DNA from: Sepiola atlantica
Taxonomy: Eukaryota > Mollusca > Cephalopoda > Sepiida > Sepiolidae
Reading direction: 5' to 3'
Length of the DNA: 64,000 bases
Assembly: GCA_963556195.1 (NCBI GenBank)
Contig: OY744531.1
Location: 108,776,622-108,840,621, forward strand
Part shown: positions 35,366-46,720 of the stretch, in pieces
How the letters are laid out: each line of letters opens with the position of its first letter
Position numbering within the stretch: the stretch's first letter is position 1
Position numbers and translations under genes: made by a program
Notes under the pieces: model-generated
The model's database searches: none
Seen by the model: the letters and a program-made list of their open reading frames with translations, nothing else
Told to the model about the DNA's origin: nothing

Positions 35366-35985
35366 ACAAAATAGAAGAAAAATAGCGTGTGTAACATCTT
35401 TATATTCAAACTTCTATCTCTCTTCCTCTCTTTCTCCCTCTCTCTCCCTCTTCCTTCTCTCTCTATATAGCCGTCTCTTTATCTTTCTCCCTTTCTCTTG
35501 CGATGTTAGTAAGGAGGCCTTCAGAGAATGTTAATAAGCCAATAGTCCGAAGAGATTCCCCTCCCCCCTCCCTCTATTTCAACATATTAAGAAGATACGC
35601 AATGTTGATGAAGTCAACAGTCTGAAGAGAGTTCATATATACCAGTTACTACTAAAAGTAATACTTACATCGTAAAATTATTGATCCCGGACAACGCCGA
35701 GAAAACCAAATGGTCACGCTCAATTCCTAATTTCTTCCCACCCTTCCATTTCAACACATTAGAAAAATACTTGATGTTGATAAATGCAATATTCCGAAGA
35801 GATTTACTATATATACCTTACAGAACGTAATACTGTAATCTTACAATTTTAGATCCCGGACAATACCGACAAGAACTATTTAATATATACTAACTTTTTC
35901 TTCCTCCAGCCAATATGTAGTACTTTACATTTTGCTATATTGCATTTTAATTTCCAAGTATATTATCAATATGGCAACTTATTTC
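35366..35985. other. No gene; CT-rich stretch
   Basis: Pyrimidine-rich 35410-35500, then two related GATCCCGGACAA segments. No coding. Confidence 0.45.
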
Positions 35986-35987
35986 GA

Positions 35988-36235
35988 TCCATCTGCGTCG
36001 TTTCTTTTCCTTGTGCTGCTGGACTCTGGAACTCCCTCCCTGCCCCCTGTTTCCCTGACGGTACTGACATACAGAAATTTAAAACTAATGTAAACAGAAA
36101 TCTTGCTGCACAACTCCCAATTAAGGTTGACCCCCCCCCCCCTAAAAAAAACAACAAAAAAACCTCTCACCCTTTTTCTCAGTAGACCTTTACGTCTACA
36201 GTGGCGGTCTGCCTCGTTTGGGGTGAACTTTGTTA
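35988..36235 (+). pseudogene. LINE 3'-end relic
   Basis: Open frame FPCAAGLWNSLPAPCFPDGT..FKTNVNRNLAAQLPI, then stop, then the family 3'UTR (ACGTCTACAGTGGCGG, TTTGGGGTGAACTTTGTTAA) and an A-rich tail. Same family as 41926-42300. Confidence 0.75.
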
Positions 36236-37071
36236 AAAAAAAAAAAAAAAATGGTTAAACAATTCGTTTAATATCATCAGCAAATAATTCGGCAATGCTA
36301 CATTAACAATAATAAAAGGGGATTAAAAAAAAACAAATTTAAAACAAATAAGTTTTACCAAAACGCAAGAAAATTTAAACTTCTATCGACTTGCATAACT
36401 TTTTGTTTTATAACATTCTTGCATAACAGTTTTTACACTTTTTTAAGTGTTTGTTTTTTCAGATTTTGTATCGTTTCCTAGAAGGCTTGTAAAAAAACGA
36501 ATTCAAGCTGGCCACGCGAGGTCGAAACCTTCATTATCATGCAAAGTATTTTGAAATAAAGAACTTAAAAACAGTTTCAGTGAGTTAAAATTATACGGAT
36601 TGGTCGAAAATTTAATTTTCTATTATTTGTATTTTTTAAAATTTTCGATTTTTCAGTTGTTAAACATACGACATCGAAGCTTCACAGCAAGTAAAATATG
36701 GTGCCATGTTCAATCCGTTTTTTTTACAAGCGTCAGAGGCAAAGACAGAAAATCGGAAAAAAAACAAACACTTAAAAAAAGTATTAGAACTGAAATGCTA
36801 TGCAAGTCGATAGAAGATTTAATTTTCTTGTATTTGGTAAAAGTTATTTGTTGTAAATTTGTTTTTTTTTCACACTTTTTTTCGTTGTTAGCTATACTGT
36901 ACGTTGGCCAATAATTCTTTTTCGATAAGTCCCTATTTACTTGCCTCCCTCACAGAATAGGTACTACACTTTGAATTATTTATTTGCAGAAAATATAAAA
37001 AAATACATTCTATACAAATTAGGCACAAGGCCATCAAAAGTGTGGAAAATGGGTGTTGTTGGTCATCCTTT
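36236..37071. other. No gene; short SINE-tail fragment
   Basis: AT-rich sequence. 36932-36972 resembles a reversed SINE tail plus head end (CTATTTACTTGCCTCCC, GGTACTACACTTTGA). Confidence 0.45.
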
Positions 37072-37079
37072 GTCTATAG

Positions 37080-37698
37080 CAGGGGCGGGCAGTCTCCGGC
37101 CCGCGGGCCGGATATGGCCCGCGAAGGCTTAGTGTCCGGCCCGCCACCCTGCTATGCTTTATTATTGCAATCCGGCCCGCGGACCTCCCAGTAAAACTAA
37201 TCTCATTTTGTGACATAGACGTAAAAGTAGGTTTCAATTAAGATTTACAGTGGGATTAAAATATATAAATATCAGTGAGCTATGATGCATGTATATTTCA
37301 TTTTTCTTTAACTATTAATTTCAAATCCTTGGCCTGAGATAAAAATAGAAAAAGAGAAAGAGAGGGGCAAAGAGGAAACGAGAGACGAGGAAAGGGTATG
37401 AAACAGAGAACTTATGTGAGGTGTGTCAAAACGAATGCTGGATCAACTTGCTACTTCCCCTCCGTCATTATTTTTGATGATTCCAAAATGGCTCTTCGTC
37501 GGCGCCTTTTATAACATCGCATACAGAAGTCTCTTGAGAAAAAAATATCACATTTGTCGAGTGTTCTATGCAATTTTTGTACAATTTATTCATGTAAACA
37601 AAATATAGTAATTCTGAGATTTCGTTTTTCACTCCGGCTCGCGATTTCCTTCCAAAAGTCTCATCTGGCCCTCACTCTGAAAAGGTTGCCCGCCCCCG
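37080..37698. mobile_element. Non-autonomous hAT element, copy 1 (619 bp)
   Basis: The left terminus CAGGGGCGGGCAGTCTCCGG and right terminus GGTTGCCCGCCCCCG form short TIRs of hAT type. The GGCCCGC-rich subterminal sequence is typical of the CAGGGGTGGGCAA hAT group. Flanking 8-mers GTCTATAG/GTCTAAGG match at 6 of 8. Closely similar to 56634-57251. No intact transposase. Confidence 0.8.
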
Positions 37699-38034
37699 GT
37701 CTAAGGTAATAAAAGTGTCTATCCTACTCTAAACTAAAATTGTCTCAGTCACCACAATACCACATTTACACTAGGGACTGTCTTACTTACGATATCCCTA
37801 ATTGGTTTGACATTTTTATTTTTCATAAATATGATTATCAACGGGGAGTGGGAAAGAACAAAAAACAAAAAAAACAGTTAGTAAGACCTTCCCAACCTTT
37901 TCTAAATAATAAATCGCTCACTGTTTTCCGGTTTGTTTAGAATCGAAAAGAAGCAGGTCAATCTCTAAATGGGAGTAGGATCTAAGTGGGAGAAACAAGA
38001 AAATGGGGGACGGAGTTTGGAGAGTGGGTGATGT
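37699..38034. other. No gene recognised
   Basis: Mixed sequence between the hAT element and the SINE array. Confidence 0.45.
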
Positions 38035-38067
38035 CCAGGTACTACACTTTAATCCCGGTATGAAGGC
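38035..38067 (-). mobile_element. U2-SINE head remnant
   Basis: GGTACTACACTTTAATCCCG then GTATGAAGGCC resembles the U2 head in reverse. It directly precedes the trimer and may be a fourth copy. Confidence 0.55.
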
Positions 38068-38394
38068 CCTATTTATCTACTTCCCACAGAGTAAAATGTG
38101 ACACAAGGTCGGAAAGTGGGAGTTGAGAAGTACTTAGGACCTTAAAAAATTGCCTGGGCAGCCCCATCGGCATTCCCCGGTAGGGGCACCTCAGGCGATT
38201 AGCAATAAACTAACCCCTTTCTCAAAGGATGAGAAGGCAAAGCCTGGGAGGGTGGACCTCCTAGAACTGCACAGGACAGACCCATAGACCGGCGTAAATC
38301 AAACCCCGAAGGCCAAGACAATACCAGTTTATGGGGTGAAGTATCCATCGGAACAGATACTACACTTTGATCTTAGCCAAAAGGCCAAGAAAGC
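38068..38394 (-). mobile_element. U2-SINE trimer, copy A
   Basis: Full-length copy from the tail (CTATTTATCTACTTCCCACA) to the U2 head (CTTAGCCAAAAGGCCAAGAA). It abuts copy B with about 1 bp between, in the same orientation. Confidence 0.9.
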
Positions 38395-38395
38395 T

Positions 38396-38700
38396 CCTAT
38401 TTATCTACGTCCCACACAGTAGAATGTGACACAAGGTCGGAAAGTGGGAATGCACTCCAGAGGTGGAGTGCTAGGGGCTTTTTAAAAAATTGCCTAGGCA
38501 GAATGCCTCAGACATTAAGCACTAAACTCAATCCTCCCCAAAGAGAGGAGGCAAAGCCTGGGAGCGCCACTTCCCAGAACTGCACAGGACAGACCCATTG
38601 ACCGGCGTAAATCCAGATCCGAAGATCCAGACAATACCAGTTTATGGGGTGCAGTATCCATCGGAACAGATACTACACTTTGATCTTAGCCAAAAGGCCA
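38396..38700 (-). mobile_element. U2-SINE trimer, copy B
   Basis: Slightly shorter body (the CCCATCGGCATTCCCCGG block is missing). U2 head ends CCAAAAGGCC at 38700, joined directly to copy C. Confidence 0.9.
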
Positions 38701-39042
38701 TTATTTAACACCTACCCACAATAGGAGTATGTGACACAAGGTCGGAAAGTGGGATTTGAAAAGCCAGTGCCCGAGAAGGTGAGCGCTCTAGCCATTAAAA
38801 ATTGCCTGGGCAGCCCCGTCGGCATTCCCCGGTAGGGGCGCCTCAGGCAGTAAGCTATAAACTTACTCCTCCCCAAAGAGAGGAGACAAAGCCTGGGAGG
38901 GTGGACCTCCTAGAACTGCACAGGACAAACCCATAGACCGGCGGAATCAAGACCCGAAGGCCAAGACAATACCGGTCTATAGGGTGTAGTATCCACCGGA
39001 ACAGATACTACACTTTGATCTTAGCCAAAAGGCCAAGAAAGC
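38701..39042 (-). mobile_element. U2-SINE trimer, copy C
   Basis: Full-length, with tail variant ACCTACCCACAATAGGAGTA. Its head CCAAAAGGCCAAGAAAGC is the best U2 5' end in the window: it extends to the GCTTTCTTGGCC segment, which is close to the U2 start. Confidence 0.9.
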
Positions 39043-39055
39043 TTGTCACCTATAA

Positions 39056-39172
39056 TTTGTTTTAATGGATGAAGTCATTCCTATGTGATGTCATAAAGTC
39101 TGTTTAAGCAGAGGTCGTCATTTCTTTGTGACATCACCGCTTTGAGATGTCATCCAGTGTGCACAGAGACAA
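39056..39172. repeat. Uninterrupted copy of the GATGACGTCATCC repeat
   Basis: TTTTAATGGATGAAGTCATT, then CTATGTGATGTCATAAAGTC through GTGCACAGAGAC, matches both flanks of the SINE at 13351-13671. It looks like the empty-site version. Confidence 0.7.
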
Positions 39173-40300
39173 AAAAAATAGATTCACAATTTAGTATTAT
39201 CTAGATATAGATTTTTTTTTTTTTTTTTAATTTAAAAAAAACAACATTTTTTTTTTTTTTTGTAATAAAACAAAAACAATGCCACCTGCACTCTGGATTG
39301 GGACAAAATATAAAAATTGCCTCATTCTAGAAGCATCTCTCCTTCACGGACCGAGGACAGAAAAGATGAAGTGTAGTATCAGAACAGATGCTACACTTAT
39401 TATACTAAATTTTGGAACACAGCTGTTAAGAGTAAGGGATCTTAATGTGAGCTATATTTTCTTTAATTTACTTTTATGCAAACGAGATAAAGATGGCGTG
39501 GAACCTTTAGTGAACATTCAGATATCTTTGATTTTTGTAACATTTTAAGAAAAGGTATTAAACATCGATCAATTACTAAATGTTTCCCAAATTCCAGTTT
39601 TTTTTTGGAGTATTTTTAAGGGTTTTTAAGGTGGCATAGACGGGCACAATCACCCATTTAAAAAGTCAAATATTCCAGATTGACTTTGAATTTGATCCAT
39701 AGTCAGTAGAGAGCAATTCAGTAAGATTGCGTGAATTTCAATTTCTTCTGAAGATCCGGATTCCAACGGAATATCTAGAATAAAGCAAAAATAACGGTCA
39801 TATGACCCCGTTTGCATTGGTTTCCACACACCAAAATCACCTTACACATTCGAAAGTCACTTTTGGCGGCCAAAGTAAAAATCATTCTTTTGGAGCCGAT
39901 AGCTAAGCATTTTAAGGATAAAAAATTTTCAACGTTCATTCAGAGTAGACACAGTGAGTCAGATAGTCTGCCTACGCACGATATTATGCTCAGCTAAGCT
40001 CCCTCCTGTTTTTCGAGGCTTGAGCGAAACAAACTCACACTGTCATCTGCATACACACTGAAGATTAAGTGTAGCAACAAATCCTGCGAACATCTACCTG
40101 AGAGAACTGTGGGGAATGAGACATACACCATCCATTATGACCATGAAATCTCCACAGCTACCTATCTGGAAAACGCAGCTGTCAAACCTGACATTGTCAT
40201 ATGGAACAAGAGAGAGAGTGGCAACTTTGGTTGAGGTCAGTGTCCCTAATGATGGGGGCCAAAACAGAGCTGAAAGGTCGAAAATAACAAAATATTAAGG
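39173..40300. other. No gene; small inverted U2-head fragment
   Basis: 39367-39398 reads AGTGTAGTATCAGAACAGATGCTACACT, a hairpin-like head fragment. Open frames in this stretch show no recognised domain. Confidence 0.45.
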
Positions 40301-40303
40301 TAC

Positions 40304-40540
40304 TTGCCTTTTTGGCTAAGAAGAAAGTGTAGTATCTGTTCCGATGGATACTACACCTCATAGACCGGTATCGTCTTGGCCTTCATGCCTTGATTCCGCC
40401 AGTCTGTGGGTCTGTCCTACACAATTCTGCGAGGTCCACCCTCCCAGGCTTTACCTTCTCACCTTTTGAGAAGGGGTTAGTTTATTGCTAATCACCTGAG
40501 GCGTCCCTACCGGGGAATGCCGACGGGCGCTGGCTTTAAA
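40304..40540 (+). mobile_element. U2-SINE, tail-truncated
   Basis: Starts TTTTTGGCTAAGAAGAAAGT GTAGTATCTGTTCCGATGG in + orientation. The body runs through ACCGGGGAATGCCGACGGG and is then broken by unrelated sequence. Confidence 0.85.
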
Positions 40541-40602
40541 TGTCCCAATGATCCCCGACCCCCACCTTTCCCCTTCTACAACGGGCGTTATGTCTAAGGT
40601 GT

Positions 40603-40665
40603 GGTGCATTCCGAGGGATGTAATTTTCATTTAATATGGAAATGAATGTTTCCGAGGAATGCACC
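40603..40665. mobile_element. 63-bp hairpin element between SINE parts
   Basis: GGTGCATTCC ... GGAATGCACC with a partly paired interior (ATTTTCATTTAATATGGAAAT). Confidence 0.65.
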
Positions 40666-40677
40666 AGCCTAAATAAA

Positions 40678-40872
40678 TTCTTGGCCTTTGAGAAAGGGGT
40701 TAGTTTATTGCTAATCGTCTGAGGCGCCCCTACCGGGGAATGCCGACGGGGCTGCTCAGGCATTTTTGCAGGCCAGAGTGCTCTCCCTTCTCGAGGGCGC
40801 TGGCTTTTCAAATCCCACTTTCCCGACCTTGTGTCACATCTTACCGTTGTGGGAGGAAGATAAATAAAATCA
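40678..40872 (+). mobile_element. U2-SINE 3' half
   Basis: Resumes at TTTGAGAAAGGGGTTAGTTT, repeats part of the body, and continues to GTGTCACATCTTACCGTTGT and GGGAGGAAGATAAATAAA. Confidence 0.85.
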
Positions 40873-41280
40873 GGGTCTAATGTGTGATACGAAAAAAAAC
40901 TGGAACCTCAAAGAGATCGTCATCATTCCAGTTATCATAGGAGCCACTGGACTCATGAAGAAGAACTTGAAAAAGTATTTGGCAAGTAAACCCGGTGAAC
41001 CAAGTGCAAGAGAAATACAAACAACTGCACTCCAGGGAACAGCCAGAATCCTGAAAAGATCTCTCGGTTGGAGGCTGTAAATAGCGGGTGATCGTATGGC
41101 ATTTGGAAGAATGCCCCGTCCCCAGGAAATGAAAAAAAACAAAAAAAACAAAACAAAAGGACATACACACACACACACACACACACAATGTCTCTCACAC
41201 GCATATACGCATTGAAAGGAAACAAATATATACACACATACACTTATAACTCTTGTTGCCTTCTTCTCTGAGAACTTTAC
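40873..41280. other. No gene; (CA)n microsatellite
   Basis: (CA)n 41164-41188. Several open frames overlap it but show no domain. Confidence 0.45.
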
Positions 41281-41537
41281 AATATGAGAACTCAATTTGT
41301 ATAATTTTGGTTATTTGGACTACATTTCTCATCTTGAGTGTTATCATCACAACGTTTCGGCCGCTGTAACCTCCGGCCTTTTTCAGGTGTATCTCTTCGA
41401 ACGTGGGAATATTTCTGTCAAACTCGGGAATCTGAATGAAATTTCGAACGGAACCCTTTATTTAATCCACGGGGGTAGCATGCTCTTGTTCCGTCAGCCA
41501 TGACTGGGAGAAGTCTTCAGTAATTCGCAATTCTTTG

Positions 41538-41630
41538 TATCGCCCGCACCGAGGATTGAACCTTCAGATGACTATCACTTAGAACTGAATTTAACTTAGT
41601 TCTTTATCCACTTCGTCACGGGTCCTTGTG
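41538..41630 (-). mobile_element. tRNA-derived sequence
   Basis: On the minus strand, TGACGAAGTGGATAAAGAAC (A-box-like) and AAGGTTCAATCCTCGG (B-box-like) are followed by GTGCGGGCGATAC. The same B-box segment is at 58786-58830. Confidence 0.55.
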
Positions 41631-41654
41631 GACCTTAATAAATAAATAAATAAC

Positions 41655-42232
41655 ATGAATTGGAACAAATACATTGAAGACATTGCCAAGGCTGCCGCAA
41701 AGAAGGTTGGCTCCCTCTACCGTGCCAGTAAACTCCTCACACCTGACATTATCCTGTATCTCTACAAAGCCACCATCCGCCCATGCATGGAGTATTGTTG
41801 CCACATCTGGGCTGGTGCATCATCTCCCTCCTTGACAAGGTCCAAAAAAAAGTCACAAATCTAATAGGTCCCTCACTGTCAACCAAGCTCCAGTCCCTGT
41901 CCCATCGCCGCAATGTAGCATCCTTGTGCTTGTTTTACATGGATTGTGCTCCGATGAATTGGCTACTGTGGTGCCCCCTCGACGTAAGTTCACTAGACCA
42001 ACTCGACGATCAACTAAATCTCATTCATTCACTGTCCCCAGATGTCGGAGAGCCTTCTACTCAAATAGCTTCTTTCCTCGTGCTGCTGGCCTCCGGAACT
42101 CCCTCCCTGACCCCTGTTTCCCCGACGGTACTGACATGCAGAAGTTTAAAACTAATGTAAACAGACATCTCGCTGCGCAGATCCCAATTTGGGTTAAATA
42201 CCCCCCAACCTTCTCCCTTTTCTTTTTTCTCA
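41655..42232 (+). pseudogene. LINE reverse transcriptase C-terminal third, frameshifted
   Basis: Three successive frames encode parts of one protein: MNWNKYIEDIAKAAAKKVGS..KLLTPDIILYLYKATIRPCM..YCCHIWAG, then LDKVQKKVTNLIG..LSHRRNVASLCLFY, then GLCSDELATVVPPRRKFTRP..LRNSLPDPCFPDGTDM..NVNRHLAAQIPI. At least two frameshifts break it. The YKATIRPxMEYC segment is the post-RT region of CR1/Jockey-type non-LTR elements. The 3'UTR with TACGTCTACAGTGGCGGCCT follows. Confidence 0.85.
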
Positions 42233-42391
42233 GTAACCCCTTACGTCTACAGTGGCGGCCTGCCTTGTCTGGGGTAAACTATGTTAAAAAAAATAATAAA
42301 TAAATTAAAAAATAAAAATAAATTAAATAATAATCAGAAATATGAGAACTCAACTTTTAAAATAAATAATTACTTATTTACAACAATTGTA

Positions 42392-45358
42392 AATTTCTAC
42401 ATATATAAACATTTCTACATATATAAACATTTCTAGACATATAAACATGTCTACATATATAAACAGTTTTACATATATAAACATTTCTACATATATAAAC
42501 ATTTCTACATATATAAACATTTCTACATATATAAACATGTCTACATATATAAACAGTTTTCCATATATAAACATTTCTAGATATATAAACATTTCTACAT
42601 ATATGAACATTTCATCATATATAAACATTTCATCATATATAAACATTTCTAGATATATAAACATTTCTACATATAAGCATTTCTACATATATAAACATCT
42701 CTACATATATAAACATTTCTACATATATAACATTTCTAGATATATAAACATGTCTACATATATAAACATGTCTACATATATAAACATTTCTACATATATA
42801 AACATGTCTACATATATAAACATTTCTACATATATAACATTTCTACATATAAGCATTTCTACATATATAAACATCTCTACATATATAAACATTTCTACAT
42901 ATATAACATTTCTAGATATATAAACATGTCTACATATGTAAACATTTCTACATATATAACATTTCTACATATATAAACATGTCTACATATATAAACATTT
43001 CTACATATATAACATTTCTACATATATAAACATGTCTACATATATAAACATTTCTACATATATAAACATTTCTAGATATATAAATATTTCTAGATATATA
43101 AACATGTCTGCATATATGAACATTTCTAGATATATTAACATGTCTACATATATAAACATTTCATCATATATAACCATTTCTACATATATAAACATTTCTA
43201 CATATAAGCATGTCTACATATATAAACATGTCTACATATATAAACATTTCTAGATATATAAACATGTCTACATATATAAACATTTCTACATATATAAACA
43301 TGTCTCTATATATAAACATGTCTACATATATAAACATTTCTACATATATAAACATGTCTCTATATATAAACATGTCTACATATATAAACATTTCTAGATA
43401 TATAAACATGTCTCTATATATAAACATGTCTAAATATATAAACATTTCTACATATATAAACATTTCTACATATATAAACATTTCTACATATATAAACATT
43501 TCATCATATATAACCATTTCTACATATATAAACATGTCTACATATATAAACATTTCTACATATATACACATTTCTAGATATATAAAGATGTCTACATATA
43601 TAAACATTTCTACATATATAAACATTTCTACATATATAAACATTTCTAGATATATAAACATGTCTACATATATAAACATGTCTACATATATAAACATGTC
43701 TAAATATATAAACAGTTTTACATATATAAACATTTCTAGATATATAAACATTTCTAAATATATAAACATGTCTACATATATAAACATTTCTACGTATATA
43801 AACATGTCTATATAAACATTTCTACATATATAAACATGTCTACATATATAAACATGTCTACATATATAAACATTTCTACATATATAAACATGTCTACATA
43901 TATAAACATGTCTACATATATAAACATTTCTACATATATAAACATATCTATATATATAAACATTTCTACATATATAAACATGTCTACATATATAAACATT
44001 TCTAGATATATAAACATGTCTACATATATAAACATGCCTACATATATAAACATTTCTACATATATAAACATGTCTATATATATAAACATTTCTAGATATA
44101 TAAACATGTCTACATATATAAACATTTCTACATATATAAACATTTCTAGATATATAAACATGTCTGCATATATAAACATTTCTACATATATAAACATTTC
44201 TACATATATAACATGTCTACATATATAAACATGTCTACATATATAAACATTTCTACATATATAAACATGTCTACATATATAAACATGTCTACATATATAA
44301 ACATTTCTACATATATAAACATGTCTAAATATATAAACATTTCTACATATATAAACATTTCTACATATAAGGATTTCTACATATAAGCATGTCTACATAT
44401 ATAAACATTTCTACATATATAAACATTTCTAGATATATAAACATGTCTAGATATATACACATTTCTATATATATGAACATTTTTAGATATATTAACATGT
44501 CTACATATATAAACATTTCTACATATATAAACATTTCTAGATATATAAACATTTCTACATATATAAACATTTCTAGATATATAAACATTTCTACATATAT
44601 AAACATTTCTAGATATATAAACATGTCTACATATATAAACATTTCTACATATATAAACATGTCTACATATATAAACATTTCTACATATATAAACATGTCT
44701 ACATATATAAACATTTCTACATATATAAACATGTCTACATATATAAACATTTCTACATATATACACATTTCTAGATATATAAAGATGTCTACATATATAA
44801 ACATTTCTACATATATAAACATTTCTACATATATAAACATTTCTAGATATATAAACATGTCTACATATATAAACATGTCTACATATATAAACATGTCTAA
44901 ATATATAAACAGTTTTACATATATAAACATTTCTAGATATATAAACATTTCTAAATATATAAACATGTCTACATATATAAACATTTCTACGTATATAAAC
45001 ATGTCTATATAAACATTTCTACATATATAAACATGTCTACATATATAAACATGTCTACATATATAAACATTTCTACATATATAAACATGTCTACATATAT
45101 AAACATGTCTACATATATAAACATTTCTACATATATAAACATGTCTATATATATAAACATTTCTACATATATAAACATGTCTACATATATAAACATTTCT
45201 AGATATATAAACATGTCTACATATATAAACATGCCTACATATATAAACATTTCTACATATATAAACATGTCTATATATATAAACATTTCTAGATATATAA
45301 ACATGTCTACATATATAAACATTTCTACATATATAAACTTTTCTACATATATAAACAT
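42392..45358. repeat. 18-bp satellite array, ~2.97 kb
   Basis: About 165 units of ACATTTCTACATATATAA with TTTCT/TGTCT, CTAC/CTAG/CTAA and rare 12- and 17-bp variants. Long open frames on both strands (MFIYVE/MSTYIN repeats, up to 335 residues) come from an 18-bp unit keeping frame and are not genes. A ~600-bp segment recurs with a 1,197-bp period. Confidence 0.95.
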
Positions 45359-45770
45359 AAACAAGCATCGATTTGGTGACAATTTATAATCTGCAAAGGG
45401 AGATAATTAAATTATGGATTTCTTTTTTAACAAATTAAAAAAAATATTCAAAAACAAATAATAGTTAAATTTAAAAAAAAAAAAAATGTTGTTATGGAAA
45501 TCGCTCCAGACAAGGCATGAAACCACTTGATGTAAGAAGCTAAAAAAATACTACTTTAAGGTTAAAAACTAGTCAACGATAAGTGTTCCTTGAATAGTGG
45601 CGATGTCAATTGTTATAAATATATCGCGTTCGTTAAACCCTAACCCTAACCCTAACGCCAACCCTAACCCTATCTCTTTTATTCAACATTCATGTTTTTA
45701 TCCGATGTTGTAGGGATACGTCCTTGACAATTAGTCCGACAGTTGCTTTGTTGGCTGAGGTATGTGGTTT
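45359..45770. other. No gene; short CCCTAA block
   Basis: 45637-45674 has about six CCCTAA repeats (C-rich on +). The rest is unremarkable. Confidence 0.6.
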
Positions 45771-45773
45771 TGT

Positions 45774-45935
45774 TCAGTCCTAGGAGGTCCACCCTCCCAG
45801 GCTTTACCTTCTCTCTGAGAAGGCGTTAGTTCATTGCTACTAAACGCCGTGGTCGCTCCTACTGGAGAATTCAAACGGGGTAACTCAGGCATTTTTTGTA
45901 GGTCAGAGTGCAATTATCCTGCTCTGCATACCCTT
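45774..45935 (+). mobile_element. U2-SINE body fragment
   Basis: CCTAGGAGGTCCACCCTCCC, AGGCTTTACCTTCTC and CAGGCATTTTTTGTAGGTCA match the SINE body. Head and tail are lost. Confidence 0.75.
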
Positions 45936-45989
45936 ACCGATGCAGGTATAAAATCCTTTATGCATGCGTGTTGAACTTCTCGTCACCGT

Positions 45990-46226
45990 CGTTGTTGTTG
46001 TTGTTGTTGTTGTTGCCGCTATCATCGGTGTGAGCTCAGGTTGTTTTTCGTCTCTTGATAAACTCACGCCGGCACTCATTGTTTAGTTATAAAAGGTTTA
46101 TTCAAAAGGACAGACACTTCGTAAGCGTGTGTAACTCACACACACACACACACACACAGAATGACTGACTGACTGGAACAAACAGAGAGAGTGAGAGAGA
46201 GAAAATAAAAATGAGAGTGAGAATGA

Positions 46227-46260
<34 letters not shown>

Positions 46261-46290
46261 GGGAGAGAGAGAGATGAGATAGTTAAATCA
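45990..46290. repeat. (GTT)n, (CA)n and (GA)n microsatellites
   Basis: GTT run at 45989-46015, CA run at 46138-46158 and GA run at 46190-46275. Confidence 0.9.
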
Positions 46291-46501
46291 ACAGATAGCC
46301 CGTCTCACTACATCAGCCACCCGACACATGCTTTCTCCATTTTGGGGACAGCACGTAAACATGTCTTTTCTCATCCAAGTCTCGGCAGCTAAGAGAGAGA
46401 AATCATGTGGTTGGCATAACTTCCGCCCGGTGTCTCCCTCCGACCCTTGACCTCTAAACTTTTCCACTCCTACATGACTATGCGCTGGCTTCTCAACATC
46501 A

Positions 46502-46562
46502 CACCCAACCCAACCCTAACTCTAACTCCAACCCAACCCTAACCCTAAACCCAACCCTAACT
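46502..46562. repeat. Short interstitial telomere-like block
   Basis: Degenerate CCCTAA/CCCAAC repeats, C-rich on +. Confidence 0.8.
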
Positions 46563-46720
46563 TGGCAAGGAGGTAAATAATGTTTTATCCGTTTTTATCG
46601 ATTTTCCAACATTTATTACAATTTACTTGTCAGCGTGTATCTTAACACATTAAAAAGACACAGCAATCGTCTACATCTTGTAGCAGTTACATGATTATAG
46701 TCTATTTTCTTTTGCACTCA

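Larger units (their letters stand above)
41281..42353 (+). mobile_element. Chimeric LINE insertion with 15-bp target-site duplication
   Basis: AATATGAGAACTCAA occurs exactly at 41281-41295 and 42339-42353. Between them, in order, are a CCGAAACGTTGTG-family fragment (41297-41500, minus), a tRNA-like segment (41538-41630, minus), AATAAATA sequence, then a LINE RT 3' portion and its AATAAATA-rich tail. Perfect duplications at the outer edges imply that the whole 1,043 bp inserted as one unit. Confidence 0.7.

Noticed and set aside
38068..39042. Functional U2 snRNA gene cluster
   Set aside because: Only the 5' part of U2 is present (to about the Sm-proximal start). The 3' stem-loops are replaced by an unrelated body shared by every copy, so these are SINEs.
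40953..41295. Three overlapping minus-strand frames of 96-141 residues
   Set aside because: They overlap a (CA)n microsatellite and lack any recognisable domain; alternative frames over the same DNA are equally open.
42374..45389. Open frames of 125-335 residues on both strands (MFIYVE, MSTYIN, NVYICR repeats)
   Set aside because: They are translations of the 18-bp satellite. The unit is a multiple of three and lacks stops in several frames, and there is no start context, splice site or non-repeat domain.
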